A DNA stretch of 22,076 bases from RGIG4608 sp045637205 (GCA_045637205.1 JAZTYY010000001.1:1-22076); one strand, 5' to 3'; numbered from the stretch's first letter, positions 1 through 8,413 are shown. Notes: generated by a model from the sequence alone, not told the origin. Made by a program: numbers and translations.

Positions 1-180
1 GCCACGATGAAATCCAAGCGAGCTTGGATGAAATCCTCGGCAAATTGCCTCGGATGAAATCAAATCCGCCTATAAATCACCTGCCGTAAGGCAGATTTCA
101 TCGCGCAAGCGATTTCATCCACCATTTGTGGATTTATTCCGCAGAAGGCGGATTTAGTTGCGGTGCTTCGCACCGCTAAA
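1..180. repeat. Array of short palindromic stem-loops
   Basis: At least six small hairpins are packed here: 12-29 (ATCCAAGC/GCTTGGAT), 33-54 (two mismatches), 81-94 (CTGCC/GGCAG), 101-112 (TCGC/GCGA), 117-133 (ATCCAC/GTGGAT), 138-152 (TCCGC/GCGGA) and 160-176 (GCGGTGC/GCACCGC). The left half carries GATGAAATC three times (6-14, 28-36, 53-61) and the right half carries its complement GATTTCATC, so the array is also one large inverted structure. No open reading frame of note is present. It resembles an extragenic palindromic repeat of the kind dispersed in Clostridia genomes, but the family cannot be named from this copy alone. It may continue beyond the left edge. Confidence 0.75.
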
Positions 181-194
181 TCCCAATTTATATC

Positions 195-223
195 TTGACA
201 TATATGTATATTTTTGTTATTAT
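195..223 (+). promoter_or_regulatory. Promoter of the HTH regulator
   Basis: TTGACA at 195-200 and TATTAT at 218-223 are separated by exactly 17 bp. It lies 33 bp upstream of the ATG at 257 and just beyond the hairpin array. Confidence 0.75.
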
Positions 224-256
224 TAATACAATAGTTAATGGAAAGGTTTTTCTAAA

Positions 257-778
257 ATGGCAAGAGTATCAACTAAAAAGGATAAAAATATCTATCAGCA
301 AACAAGGGAGGGACTTGAGCTTTCAAGAGAGAGTGCAAGTGAGCTTCTTGAATGGATTTCTCCTGAGAGAATTGAGAGAATTGAAAATGAGAAGAGCAAC
401 CCCAATCCCGATGAGGTTTTGCAAATGGCTGATAAATATAAATTACCAAGACTTTGCAATTATTATTGTGCAAATCAGTGCCCCATTGGGCAAGAATATG
501 TGCCTGAGGTGAAGGTTAAGGAGCTTTCACAAATTACACTTGAGCTTTTGGCATCTCTTAATACGATGAATGCAAAGCGCGAGCGCCTTATTGAAATTAC
601 CGTAAACGGTCAAATTGAAAATGACGAAATTGCTGATTTTATTAATATTCAAGAGGAGCTTGAGCGCATTTCGATAACCGTTGAAACACTTCAGCTTTGG
701 TGTGAAAGGATGCTTGCAAACGGAGTAATTAATGAACAAAAATATAATGAGATAAAAGCAAAGGAAAAAACTAAATAA
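257..778 (+). CDS. XRE-like helix-turn-helix protein with Cys cluster
   Basis: This is a 173-residue cytoplasmic protein, probably a DNA-binding transcription regulator. Residues about 11-66 look like a Cro/C1-type helix-turn-helix: helix, turn, then an ISPERIERIE segment followed by NPNPDEVLQMADKYKLP, the usual end of an XRE domain. Immediately after it is LCNYYCANQCPIG, giving Cys67, Cys71 and Cys75 in a CxxxCxxxC spacing that could bind a metal or act as a redox switch; that role is inference. Residues about 85-173 are charged and helical, likely a dimerisation or coiled-coil part. The ATG at 257 has GAAAGG about 10 bases upstream and a strong promoter. It is monocistronic, ending at a stem-loop terminator. 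The regulated genes are unknown. Family assignment is fairly secure; function is not. Confidence 0.75.
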   Translation: MARVSTKKDKNIYQQTREGLELSRESASELLEWISPERIERIENEKSNPNPDEVLQMADKYKLPRLCNYYCANQCPIGQEYVPEVKVKELSQITLELLASLNTMNAKRERLIEITVNGQIENDEIADFINIQEELERISITVETLQLWCERMLANGVINEQKYNEIKAKEKTK

Positions 779-794
779 TATATTAGATAATTTT

Positions 795-828
795 AATGCA
801 CAAAGAGTAAATTCTTTGTGCATTTTTC
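795..828 (+). terminator. Rho-independent terminator after HTH gene
   Basis: A perfect 12-bp stem, AATGCACAAAGA (795-806) with TCTTTGTGCATT (813-824), is followed by a T-rich run. Confidence 0.85.
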
Positions 829-930
829 ACATATTTGGGGAAGTAAATCGCAAAAAAGTGTGCGATATTATGCTATGTGACGAAAAAAATAATCTTTATT
901 CAAAACCCTTGTTTTTTATGAACAAGTGAG

Positions 931-959
931 TTATTATATTTATATATAGTAGATATAAT
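931..959 (+). promoter_or_regulatory. Probable promoter of gtrA-like gene
   Basis: A perfect -10 TATAAT lies at 954-959, with a poor -35 (TTATTA, 931-936) at 17 bp. The 10-bp word TGAACAAGTG occurs at 919-928 and again at 960-969, flanking the promoter 41 bp apart, about four helical turns. The weak -35 and the direct repeat together suggest regulator control, which is inference. Confidence 0.55.
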
Positions 960-980
960 TGAACAAGTGGAGAGGAAAAT

Positions 981-1547
981 ATGGAAAAATTGAAACAGTT
1001 TTGGAACTCATTTGTTGAAAAGCACCCCAAAATTTCTCAATGGGTCAAAGAAGGCGGACTTTTCACATTAGTGAGTATATTGATAACCATTATAAGATCA
1101 GTTATGATAGAAGCTTTAACCCTTTTGTTTATTAAACCGCTTGGAACTGCCGCAATTGGATTTCCACCCAACGTTACATTAAACGTTTTGGGATATGAGT
1201 TTGAGTGGTATATCCTTGGTGCAAACGAAGATCAGGGAGGTCTTGCATATTTTGTGGCATTTTTGGTTTCACTTTGGATTTGTGAGATTATTAACTTCTG
1301 TTTGCAAAGAAAATTCGTTTTTTGCGCCAAGAGTCACCTTTTGCGCCAAATAATCTTATACTTCAGTGCTTTTGTTATTGTAAATTGCTTGGCAATGTCA
1401 ATAAGCAATATTTGGGTAAACGTTGCAATACATTTTATACCTTCTTTCTGGTATAGTCTCGGTACAACCTTTATAACGGGTGGTGTTGCAATGCTGGTAT
1501 TCTTTTTTGCTAATAGACTTATTTTCAAAGAAACTGATAAAAAATAA
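981..1547 (+). CDS. GtrA-like integral membrane protein
   Basis: This is a 188-residue membrane protein with four predicted hydrophobic segments at about 26-50, 86-106, 122-144 and 158-178. The segment EIINFCLQRKFVF (102-114) matches the conserved N-F-x-x-x-R-x-F/W-x-F signature of the GtrA family, whose members take part in moving lipid-linked sugars across the membrane for cell-surface polysaccharides. A longer hydrophilic loop (about 55-85) between the first two segments is larger than in the shortest GtrA proteins. GGAGAGG at 969-975 supports the ATG at 981. It ends 16 bases before the GH16 gene on the same strand, so the two are probably co-transcribed. The neighbouring galactofuranose gene remnant fits a surface-sugar locus. 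The exact substrate cannot be told. Confidence 0.7.
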   Translation: MEKLKQFWNSFVEKHPKISQWVKEGGLFTLVSILITIIRSVMIEALTLLFIKPLGTAAIGFPPNVTLNVLGYEFEWYILGANEDQGGLAYFVAFLVSLWICEIINFCLQRKFVFCAKSHLLRQIILYFSAFVIVNCLAMSISNIWVNVAIHFIPSFWYSLGTTFITGGVAMLVFFFANRLIFKETDKK

Positions 1548-1563
1548 ATTGAGGTTGAGATAT

Positions 1564-2091
1564 TTGAAGCTTTATTTTGGTAATAAAAGAAGAATTGTAG
1601 TATTTGTTTTGTGTGTGACTTTGATGCTTTTGGTATCGTGTGAACCCACAGAGCAAATCCATTCGCCTTCGATGGGAGGCCCGGGAAACATCCCACCCGA
1701 AAATGTATCGAGGGGAAGATTTACTCCCGACGAAGATAAAATTGCCGTTTTTGACTCGGGATACGTTGAAGGATTTTGGGCAAGAAACGACAGGGGAAAC
1801 GGTCATCCCTTTAATTGCTCGTTTAATAATGAAAATGCCGTTATTAACAATGGGCTCTTAACTCTTTCTCTCACCAAGGGTGGAGAAAGGAGTTATAAAG
1901 GCGCTGAATACCGTTCGGGTGCAAGATTTTCATACGGATATTATTCCGTTTCTATGAAGGCGGCAAAATGTCCCGGTGTCATTTCTTCATTTTTCACCTA
2001 CACAGGTTGGCCATGGCACGAAATCGACATTGAATTTCTTGGAAATGATACAACAAAGGTTCAGTTGCTTTTTAGTGTAGCCCTTGATTAG
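1564..2091 (+). pseudogene. GH16 beta-glucanase lipoprotein, 3' truncated
   Basis: This is the 5' part of a secreted glycoside hydrolase family 16 enzyme (licheninase/beta-1,3-1,4-glucanase type). The best start is TTG at 1564, preceded by GAGGTTGAG at 1551-1559. It gives a lipoprotein signal peptide with lipobox LLVSC (Cys26) and a Pro-rich linker. The catalytic domain begins at about residue 60, with GYVEGFWAR and the GH16 active-site motif HEIDIEF, where Glu153 and Glu157 are the expected nucleophile and acid/base around Asp155. Homology stops after NDTTKVQ (residue 167, base 2064). The last eight residues (LLFSVALD) are read through the antisense of the mutase gene. The C-terminal half of the jelly-roll fold is missing, so a functional enzyme is unlikely. 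The cause is a deletion, inversion or assembly join at about 2065. Confidence 0.8.
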
Positions 2092-2532
2092 CTTTTCGTA
2101 TATATCTGTGCCAACAAGACTGATTGCTTGCTCCTCAAGATTTTTGGGCTCTTTTATACACGCTAAATCTCTTTGCTCGGCAATTTTTCTTTTTGCCTCC
2201 TCGGGAGTGATAACACCCCACATTTTATTAAAGGTAAGCATATTGAAGGGGAGGGAATAGAGCTCACCCTTGTAATTTGCCATTGGGGAGTTTGTATAGC
2301 GATTGAATTCAGCAAAGCGATTTACATATTCCCAAACTCTTTTATCGTTCGTGTGAAATATGTGAGCCCCGTATTTGTGCACTTGAATTCCTTCAATGTT
2401 TTCGGTATAAATATTTCCTCCTACATGGGGGCGCTTGTCAATTACAAGCACAGATTTTCCTGCTTCCTTTGCTTTTTGAGCAAAACAAGCCCCAAAGAGT
2501 CCTGCTCCGACTATAAGATAATCATATTTCAT
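2065..2532 (-). pseudogene. glf: UDP-galactopyranose mutase, 3' truncated
   Basis: This is the N-terminal 156 residues of UDP-galactopyranose mutase, the FAD enzyme that makes UDP-galactofuranose for surface glycans. Visible are the dinucleotide-binding start YLIVGAGLFGACFA (residues 5-18), the flavin motif HVGGNIYTE, HKYGAHIFHTND, and the conserved LIKGYTKKQ, which in intact proteins continues with Trp-Gly-Arg. At that exact point (base 2065) the homology ends; the frame runs on to a stop at 1987 through the antisense of the GH16 gene. Full-length Glf proteins are about 365-380 residues, so more than half is absent, including much of the substrate site. The ATG at 2530-2532 has only a weak ribosome binding site. 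Naming is secure; a working product is not expected. Confidence 0.85.
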
Positions 2533-2634
2533 AATCTTATTTTAGCCGTTTGATAACGGAATTTCCTTTCCTGAATTTTAGGAATTATATGTGGATGTTA
2601 ACCAAAGTAGTCATGATTTTATGTATATATAGCA

Positions 2635-2662
2635 ATTATACCATAAAAAACAAATATTTCAA
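2635..2662 (-). promoter_or_regulatory. Promoter of glf remnant
   Basis: On the minus strand TTGAAA (2657-2662) and a perfect TATAAT (2635-2640) are 16 bp apart, leaving a leader of about 95 nt before the start codon. Confidence 0.55.
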
Positions 2663-2680
2663 TAATAATATTTTTGGGGC

Positions 2681-2710
2681 TTGTGCAAGGGTTGTTATAT
2701 ATGTTATAAT
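2681..2710 (+). promoter_or_regulatory. Promoter of pcp
   Basis: A perfect TATAAT lies at 2705-2710, with a weak -35 TTGTGC at 2681-2686 (18-bp spacing). Confidence 0.5.
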
Positions 2711-2738
2711 GTAATAAACTTTGATATGAGGTGCAAAA

Positions 2739-3323
2739 ATGAAAAAGCTGTTGATAACGGGATTTGAGCCGTTTGGTGGGGAAGAGATTAATCCCTCTTG
2801 GGAAGCAGTTGCAAAATTGCCTAATGAAATAAATGAATATGAATTGATAAAATTGTGCTTGCCCGTGGAGTTTTCAAGGGCGGCTCAAATGGTAATTGAT
2901 CTTTCAAAGAGTGCTTGTCCCGACGTTATTCTTTGTATTGGGCAGGCAGGTGGCAGAGGTGCTATAACACCCGAGCTTGTTGCAATCAATTTAAGAAACG
3001 CATCCATTCCCGACAATAGTGGATATAAGCCACATGATGAACCAATTATCGCAGGAGGAAGCACTGCATACTTTTCGACCTTGCCCATGCGAAAAATTGC
3101 CGAAGCAATAAATGAAAAGGGAATAATTGCGCACGTTTCCTATTCTGCAGGCGCATACGTTTGTAATGATTTAATTTATACCCTGCTTGCGCATTTTGAA
3201 GGAACACAAACGCGCGCAGGATTCATACACGTGCCATATACCACAATTCAAAATAAAGTTCCATCAGTCGAGCTCGACGATATCGTTAAAGCTTTGATAG
3301 TGGCAATAGAAAATCTTGACTAA
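2739..3323 (+). CDS. pcp: Pyroglutamyl-peptidase I
   Basis: This is a cytoplasmic cysteine peptidase (family C15) that removes N-terminal pyroglutamate from peptides. At 194 residues it is close to the family's usual 200-215. The start LLITGFEPFGGEEINPSW is the classic N-terminal signature. The catalytic triad can be placed: Glu79 in ITPELVAINLRNA, Cys142 in SYSAGAYVCNDLIY and His164 in GFIHVPY. The C-terminus is a little short, ending soon after the last helix. GAGGTG at 2728-2733 supports the ATG at 2739. It stands alone, with its own promoter and a terminator shared with the convergent lipoprotein gene. No adjacent peptide transporter or regulator points to a special role; general peptide salvage is the simple reading. 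Identification is firm. Confidence 0.93.
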   Translation: MKKLLITGFEPFGGEEINPSWEAVAKLPNEINEYELIKLCLPVEFSRAAQMVIDLSKSACPDVILCIGQAGGRGAITPELVAINLRNASIPDNSGYKPHDEPIIAGGSTAYFSTLPMRKIAEAINEKGIIAHVSYSAGAYVCNDLIYTLLAHFEGTQTRAGFIHVPYTTIQNKVPSVELDDIVKALIVAIENLD

Positions 3324-3338
3324 ATCGAATATAAAAAT

Positions 3339-3372
3339 ACCCCCTCGGACTTTATCCGAGGGGGTTGTTGTT
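3339..3372. terminator. Bidirectional terminator between pcp and Hint lipoprotein gene
   Basis: A perfect 11-bp stem, ACCCCCTCGGA (3339-3349) with TCCGAGGGGGT (3355-3365), has T-rich sequence on the right and A-rich sequence on the left, so it can serve both convergent genes. Confidence 0.88.
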
Positions 3373-3379
3373 TTATTAA

Positions 3380-6300
3380 TTAAATGTATTTGCTATAACG
3401 AGTAATCATTGCAACCAATTCTTCCATAGTAAGGTTACCCTTGCCAATAGAAATCTTCAAATATGCACCGCCTGCCGCGTTGAACATATCTTCGGAAAGA
3501 GGACAAATTGCATTTAATTCTTCGTATGTAAAGAGACCGTAAGTTTCGATATCCTTTGCAATCTGTTCGTAATCGTATGTCATTGTTTCAGGATCAACTT
3601 CAAAGATATTGAAGAGACCGCCAACGCCACCGGGCATTGAAAGCATACCGTTTACGAAGTAGCAAAGATGTCCAACTGTTACAGGGCTCCATGCAGTTGT
3701 TGTTTCTGTTTCGATAACAACGTCAACGAGCTGAACCTTTTCAAGTGTGTCACCATTCTGTTTTGCGAATGTATGACCAATGTAATCTGCGGCATTCTTG
3801 TCGAGATATACGTATCTGTTAAGGTCGTAATCCCAGAAGCCGTGTTCACTGATTACGTTAACACTTGTTCCATCTGAGAAGTAGAGACGAATTACTTCGT
3901 ATTCAGCTGTAGGATCGCTATCAAGGAACATAATGGGAGCTGCATCAAGCTTACCTGTTTCCATGTTCCAAACGAGGAGCATTTCGTTGCCTGTAAGAGA
4001 ATCAACGCGTACCTGTGTACCATCAGCAAGTGTGATGAGTGTTTCGGGGGTTACACAATTGCCGCCGCCACTGGAGGATGAAGTCAAAAGATCAGTCATT
4101 TTACCGTCAACAAAATCAGAGTAAGAGTACTGTGCTTTATCCTTATAGTCTGCATATGTTACAGTCCAAGATACTGTAAATTTAACTGACTTACCGTTGG
4201 GGTCTGTAAACTCATAAGTAAGTGTTACAGCTCTTGCAGAAGTGCCTGTTGAAACGTAACCGCTAGTAGAACTAATAGTGAAATACATCTGCTTAGTTCC
4301 GTTGTTGTCAACTACTACAGGCATACCATATACCTGCTTACCTTCATGAATATAGCCTGAAGTAATCTTCAATGAATATCCATCTTTTGTGGTTTCCCAA
4401 TAGTTATTTGTACCGTTCTGCTTGCCTGTACTTGTGGGAGTAAGTGTAGCAAGGTCAAGAATTACTTCATTACCGTCTGCAGTATAGTATTTAACTTTAA
4501 TTCCTTCAAGTGCAGGAACTGCACAAGACCAGTCACTGTTTTTGGATTTAACAACCAACAAGGGATCGGCACCAACCTTGTTAACAACTTCTGGAGCGGG
4601 AATTTCTTTCTTTGTAGCAGCAATGATAAAGTAAATTGTGTGAGTTGCATCACCATCTACTACTGTCAAAATATATTCAGTAGTACCGGTTTGAGACAAT
4701 GTAATTACCTTAGACGTATCAATTACAGTGCCATCAGCAGTTTTAACTGTATATGACAAGCTTTGACCGTGCTTCTGAGCCAAAAGTTTATCAAAGCTAA
4801 AGTTGTAATTAGATTTCAAATCGATTGTAAGAGTTGATTCCCAACGATTATCGCTTGTGTCAAACACAGTTGAGAATTCTCTTTCTGCATTTGTATCAGT
4901 AAATGATACTGTGGGAGCTGTAGGACCTTGTGCGAAAGGAACGTAGTCTGCCACATTTTTAAATTCATCAATTGTACCGTTAGTATTCTTATATGAGAAT
5001 ACATGTGAACCACTAACCTCTACAGTTTCATAAGGAACTGAATTCTTATTAGTACGATTATCAGTTACGTTAACACTTACTTTTGAACCTAAAGCTTGAG
5101 GCATATGTGTAAAGCCAAGGTTCAAAGATTCATTTGTTCCGTCTCCGTCAATATCATGAAGGTATGCTGTCTTGCTAAGGGCAGTATTAATAATTGATGA
5201 TGCAGCGCTGGGGGCATATTTAGAATATTCTTTGTTTACCCAAGCGTCTTGAACAAAATTACCTTCCAAAATAATGGGAGTGGATGTTCCATTTTCATCA
5301 CATTCAAGAAGCACGCTAAAGCCCATCAATGTCTTGGATGTATCATGAACAGTTGCCTGGAAGGGTTTCTGAATAAGTGTTACATCCTCCAATGTTAAGC
5401 TTTGTGCAGAAACTGCATGAATATTGGCTACTGCGCCACCGCTAATTGTAGAACCATCAATAACAAGATTTCCGGATCTAAGATAGATTGCTGCACGTCC
5501 ACCATGAATATAAGAGTTAATAATCTTACTATTACCGTCAACTATTACTGCACTTCTAACGTTACCGCGCGCATCGTTTGAAGAATCACTGGGCTTAGCA
5601 GTGTTGTTGGCATCTTTAATCTGAGATGAATAAAGAATTGCAAATGAGAAGTTAGGACAAACAATCTGAACGTTATCAAGTGTACCGTTTTTAAGTGTTA
5701 CAAAGCCTACACCCATTGCATCGTACATTACGTCATTTGCAGCAGTCATCTTAAAGCCGTTACCGTAAAGTGTATAACCGCCGGATACTTCGATTGTAGA
5801 GAAGCCAACGTCGTTAAGAAGAACAACGTTGTTGGTCTTTACACTCTGAGCGCTGCTTGCATTTACACCATCAACAATTTCAACCTGAATTGAGTATTCC
5901 GTGCTTGAGGAATCCTTAATAGCGATTGTAGCAAGGCCTGTGTAGCCTGCGAAGTTGAGTGTTGCCTTTGTCCAATCGTTTGTATTTGCTGTGAATGTAC
6001 CGTTAGTAGCTGTAACACTTACGCTTGTGCTATCAACAGCGGGTGTGCCGTCCTTCTGCTTGAAGAGAAGACCAAGAGCAACTGTGTTCTGGTTACCAAT
6101 ACGGTAAGTGAAGTCGCCTGTGAGCTTTGTATCAAACTTATCAGCAATAACAACGTCGACCTGGATGGTTGTTGATTCACAGAAGTAGTAGTCAGTAATT
6201 GTCAAATTCAATTTACCGATGCCACTAAATGAAAGTGTGCTTTGCTTCCAATCGGAAGTATTCATGTTATATACTGCACTAACTGTTGCGCTTGTATCAA

Positions 6301-8413
6301 CAGGAGAGATAGTAACTACAACGTTTTCGCTATTGATTGCTACTGTGTTGCCTGTGATTTCCTTGAACAATTTGTCAAGTGTTATTGTGGAGCCTGTACC
6401 AACCATTGTTGTTCCTGTGCTCTCAAACTTTTGAACGGAGTTTTCAACTGTACCCTCATTGATTTCAATAACGTCCTCAATGTTTACGCCGTTCCATCTG
6501 TTAATACCCATGCTGGAGATACCCCAACCGTAACCTGCAAAGAGGTTATCGAATTCAAGGTAAACTGCCTGTTTATCTTCAGCTGCTGTATGACTGTGCT
6601 TACAGCCTGTTACTGAATCCTTTTCAGCTTCAGTATCTACGATACCGTTGCCGTTTGTATCTATAAAGTTAAGCTCAGAGTGGGGAACTCTGCTAAACTG
6701 GTAATCACCGGACTGAGAAGCCATTGTATTTGCTTCAAATTCACAGTAGAAGTAATAGTTCCAAGAGCTGAAGTTAACTGTGCATCCATATGCCTCAACT
6801 CCTGCCATGTTAGGAATAACCTTACCTTCTGTGCTTGTTGTGTTATGTCTGATTGAACCAATCAACATACCGCTATAACGGTAAGAGCCGTACTGGTAGT
6901 TTGAGCAAACGTCGTTGTATACGTCCAATTGTGCTGAAACGTTACAGTTTTTGAAGATGATTGTGTCACCTGTAGCGCTGCCGCTTGCATTGGCATTGCC
7001 ACGGTACATACCAACAAGACCGCCACAAGCAACGTCACAAGATTCGTTAAGAACACCAATCTTATTTGTGCTGTCAACTGTGATGTTAGTCAATTCAATT
7101 GCTTCAACTGCGCTATGCTCTCTACCTGCTATACCAATGATACCACCGTTACCGGAATTATAAACTCTGGGATTGCAGTTTTTGATTGCGATGTTTTCGA
7201 ATTTTGAAGCAACCGCGTATGCTGCGATTACACCGGTGGGTGTGTTTTCACCCGCGGATGAGAAGTTATCCACTGTGAGATTCTTAATGGTAGCTCCGAA
7301 TACGTATCCGAAAAGACCCATTGCATCATTGTAGTGCTGCAAGGTTGCATCGTAATCCACACTGTCACCCTTCATTTCCAAAGTGCTTTGGAAGAAGTTA
7401 GAGATTGTGTGACCGTTACCATCAAAGGTACCTCTGAATGCGGAAACGTTACTTGTAATAACGTTACTTGACTTTTCATAAGTTCCTTCGTTGTTGTAGT
7501 AACCGATGGGGTAGAAGATCTTGTCGGGATCATTTTCGCGCTCAGCATCACCGAGGTTGATGTCGGCAATAAGCTTAACTGTCTTGCCTGCGAAATTATC
7601 CTTTGTTTGATTATCCATACCGCCAACAATTGCACTAAATCCTGCAAGCTGCTCTGCGTTTGCAATAACAAGCTCTGTTTTGCTTGCATCGTACCAAGAG
7701 TAGTCGCGAGTGCCATCCCATGCATTCTCTGTATCGGAAATGATTGCGATTTCAGAGAAGGATGCGATATAAACTGTAACGTCACCTGTTATGGGATCAT
7801 ACTTAAACTGATTGTGTGCTGAGAAGGGTGCGTTGTTAGAAACAAGCGCCATCTCAATTGTTTTGCCATTTTCTACGTGATAAAGTCTAATGCTTGTGGA
7901 GTTAAGGCCCTTAATGGCTGCAGCCTGAAGCTTGATTTCCATGGGAACGAGGTTGCCAACAGCAACACCTTCCACGTGTACGTCAAGGGATGTTGAAACT
8001 TCAGTGTCTGAAAGGCTAACGTCTGCCTCACTCTTTTCAATACCATTAATGGTAAGAGCAAGTTCATTAGCGCCAACTTCCATCTGAACGCCACCGGGAA
8101 CGGTTGCGCTTGCAGTTGCGCCTTCGATGCTTACACCACCTACAGGAACCTTATTTCCTTCGTCGGGGTCAACGGATGCTGAGATATGTACGTCGGCAAT
8201 ATAGGGTGCTGCCAAGCTACCAAGCACTGTGTTGCCAAGGTCATTTCCGTTGTCGTTGCCAGCGTTGCTATTGGGGGGAATTATAACAACGTTGTTTTCA
8301 GTTGTGTTGCTGTTTTCATTGTTTTGATTCCAAGGGAATGAACAAGAAGCAAACTGAGTTGCAAAGGTCACTAAAACCAATAAAACAGCCAACAATCTTA
8401 CGCAAAATTTCAT
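3380..8413 (-). CDS. Giant surface lipoprotein with beta-helix, Ig-like repeats and C-terminal Hint domain
   Basis: This is a 1677-residue exported lipoprotein. The start chosen is the ATG at 8411-8413, preceded by AAGGAG (8425-8430); a longer in-frame start would bury the signal peptide. Order: signal peptide with lipobox FASC (Cys24); Asn-rich linker 28-62; a beta-rich region to about 245; a GLUG-like right-handed beta-helix about 250-600 (GTFDGNGHTISNFF, MGLFGYVFGATIKNLTV); two related Ig-like repeats about 668-757 and 762-848; a second beta-helix-like stretch about 855-1060; beta domains about 1165-1420; a Ser/Gly linker; a Hint domain 1453-1596; an 80-residue tail. The Hint part has Cys1453, block-B-like His1524 (SEHGF) and block-F-like His1582 (GHLCYFVNGML), but no terminal His-Asn, suggesting N-terminal cleavage without splicing. 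Likely surface attachment or substrate binding; no enzymatic function is identified. Confidence 0.8.
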   Translation of the reverse strand: MKFCVRLLAVLLVLVTFATQFASCSFPWNQNNENSNTTENNVVIIPPNSNAGNDNGNDLGNTVLGSLAAPYIADVHISASVDPDEGNKVPVGGVSIEGATASATVPGGVQMEVGANELALTINGIEKSEADVSLSDTEVSTSLDVHVEGVAVGNLVPMEIKLQAAAIKGLNSTSIRLYHVENGKTIEMALVSNNAPFSAHNQFKYDPITGDVTVYIASFSEIAIISDTENAWDGTRDYSWYDASKTELVIANAEQLAGFSAIVGGMDNQTKDNFAGKTVKLIADINLGDAERENDPDKIFYPIGYYNNEGTYEKSSNVITSNVSAFRGTFDGNGHTISNFFQSTLEMKGDSVDYDATLQHYNDAMGLFGYVFGATIKNLTVDNFSSAGENTPTGVIAAYAVASKFENIAIKNCNPRVYNSGNGGIIGIAGREHSAVEAIELTNITVDSTNKIGVLNESCDVACGGLVGMYRGNANASGSATGDTIIFKNCNVSAQLDVYNDVCSNYQYGSYRYSGMLIGSIRHNTTSTEGKVIPNMAGVEAYGCTVNFSSWNYYFYCEFEANTMASQSGDYQFSRVPHSELNFIDTNGNGIVDTEAEKDSVTGCKHSHTAAEDKQAVYLEFDNLFAGYGWGISSMGINRWNGVNIEDVIEINEGTVENSVQKFESTGTTMVGTGSTITLDKLFKEITGNTVAINSENVVVTISPVDTSATVSAVYNMNTSDWKQSTLSFSGIGKLNLTITDYYFCESTTIQVDVVIADKFDTKLTGDFTYRIGNQNTVALGLLFKQKDGTPAVDSTSVSVTATNGTFTANTNDWTKATLNFAGYTGLATIAIKDSSSTEYSIQVEIVDGVNASSAQSVKTNNVVLLNDVGFSTIEVSGGYTLYGNGFKMTAANDVMYDAMGVGFVTLKNGTLDNVQIVCPNFSFAILYSSQIKDANNTAKPSDSSNDARGNVRSAVIVDGNSKIINSYIHGGRAAIYLRSGNLVIDGSTISGGAVANIHAVSAQSLTLEDVTLIQKPFQATVHDTSKTLMGFSVLLECDENGTSTPIILEGNFVQDAWVNKEYSKYAPSAASSIINTALSKTAYLHDIDGDGTNESLNLGFTHMPQALGSKVSVNVTDNRTNKNSVPYETVEVSGSHVFSYKNTNGTIDEFKNVADYVPFAQGPTAPTVSFTDTNAEREFSTVFDTSDNRWESTLTIDLKSNYNFSFDKLLAQKHGQSLSYTVKTADGTVIDTSKVITLSQTGTTEYILTVVDGDATHTIYFIIAATKKEIPAPEVVNKVGADPLLVVKSKNSDWSCAVPALEGIKVKYYTADGNEVILDLATLTPTSTGKQNGTNNYWETTKDGYSLKITSGYIHEGKQVYGMPVVVDNNGTKQMYFTISSTSGYVSTGTSARAVTLTYEFTDPNGKSVKFTVSWTVTYADYKDKAQYSYSDFVDGKMTDLLTSSSSGGGNCVTPETLITLADGTQVRVDSLTGNEMLLVWNMETGKLDAAPIMFLDSDPTAEYEVIRLYFSDGTSVNVISEHGFWDYDLNRYVYLDKNAADYIGHTFAKQNGDTLEKVQLVDVVIETETTTAWSPVTVGHLCYFVNGMLSMPGGVGGLFNIFEVDPETMTYDYEQIAKDIETYGLFTYEELNAICPLSEDMFNAAGGAYLKISIGKGNLTMEELVAMITRYSKYI

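Noticed and set aside
1..180. CRISPR-like array
   Set aside because: The stems differ from one another, the linkers are only about nine bases and are inverted halfway, and no spacers of constant length or cas genes are present.
3380..4057. Functional splicing intein in the giant lipoprotein
   Set aside because: There is no C-terminal His-Asn, no following Cys/Ser/Thr extein and no host enzyme interrupted; the domain is at the protein's end.
6219..7822. Several plus-strand frames within the giant lipoprotein gene
   Set aside because: They lack ribosome binding sites and are Cys/Val/Thr-rich antisense shadows of the repetitive beta-strand coding sequence.
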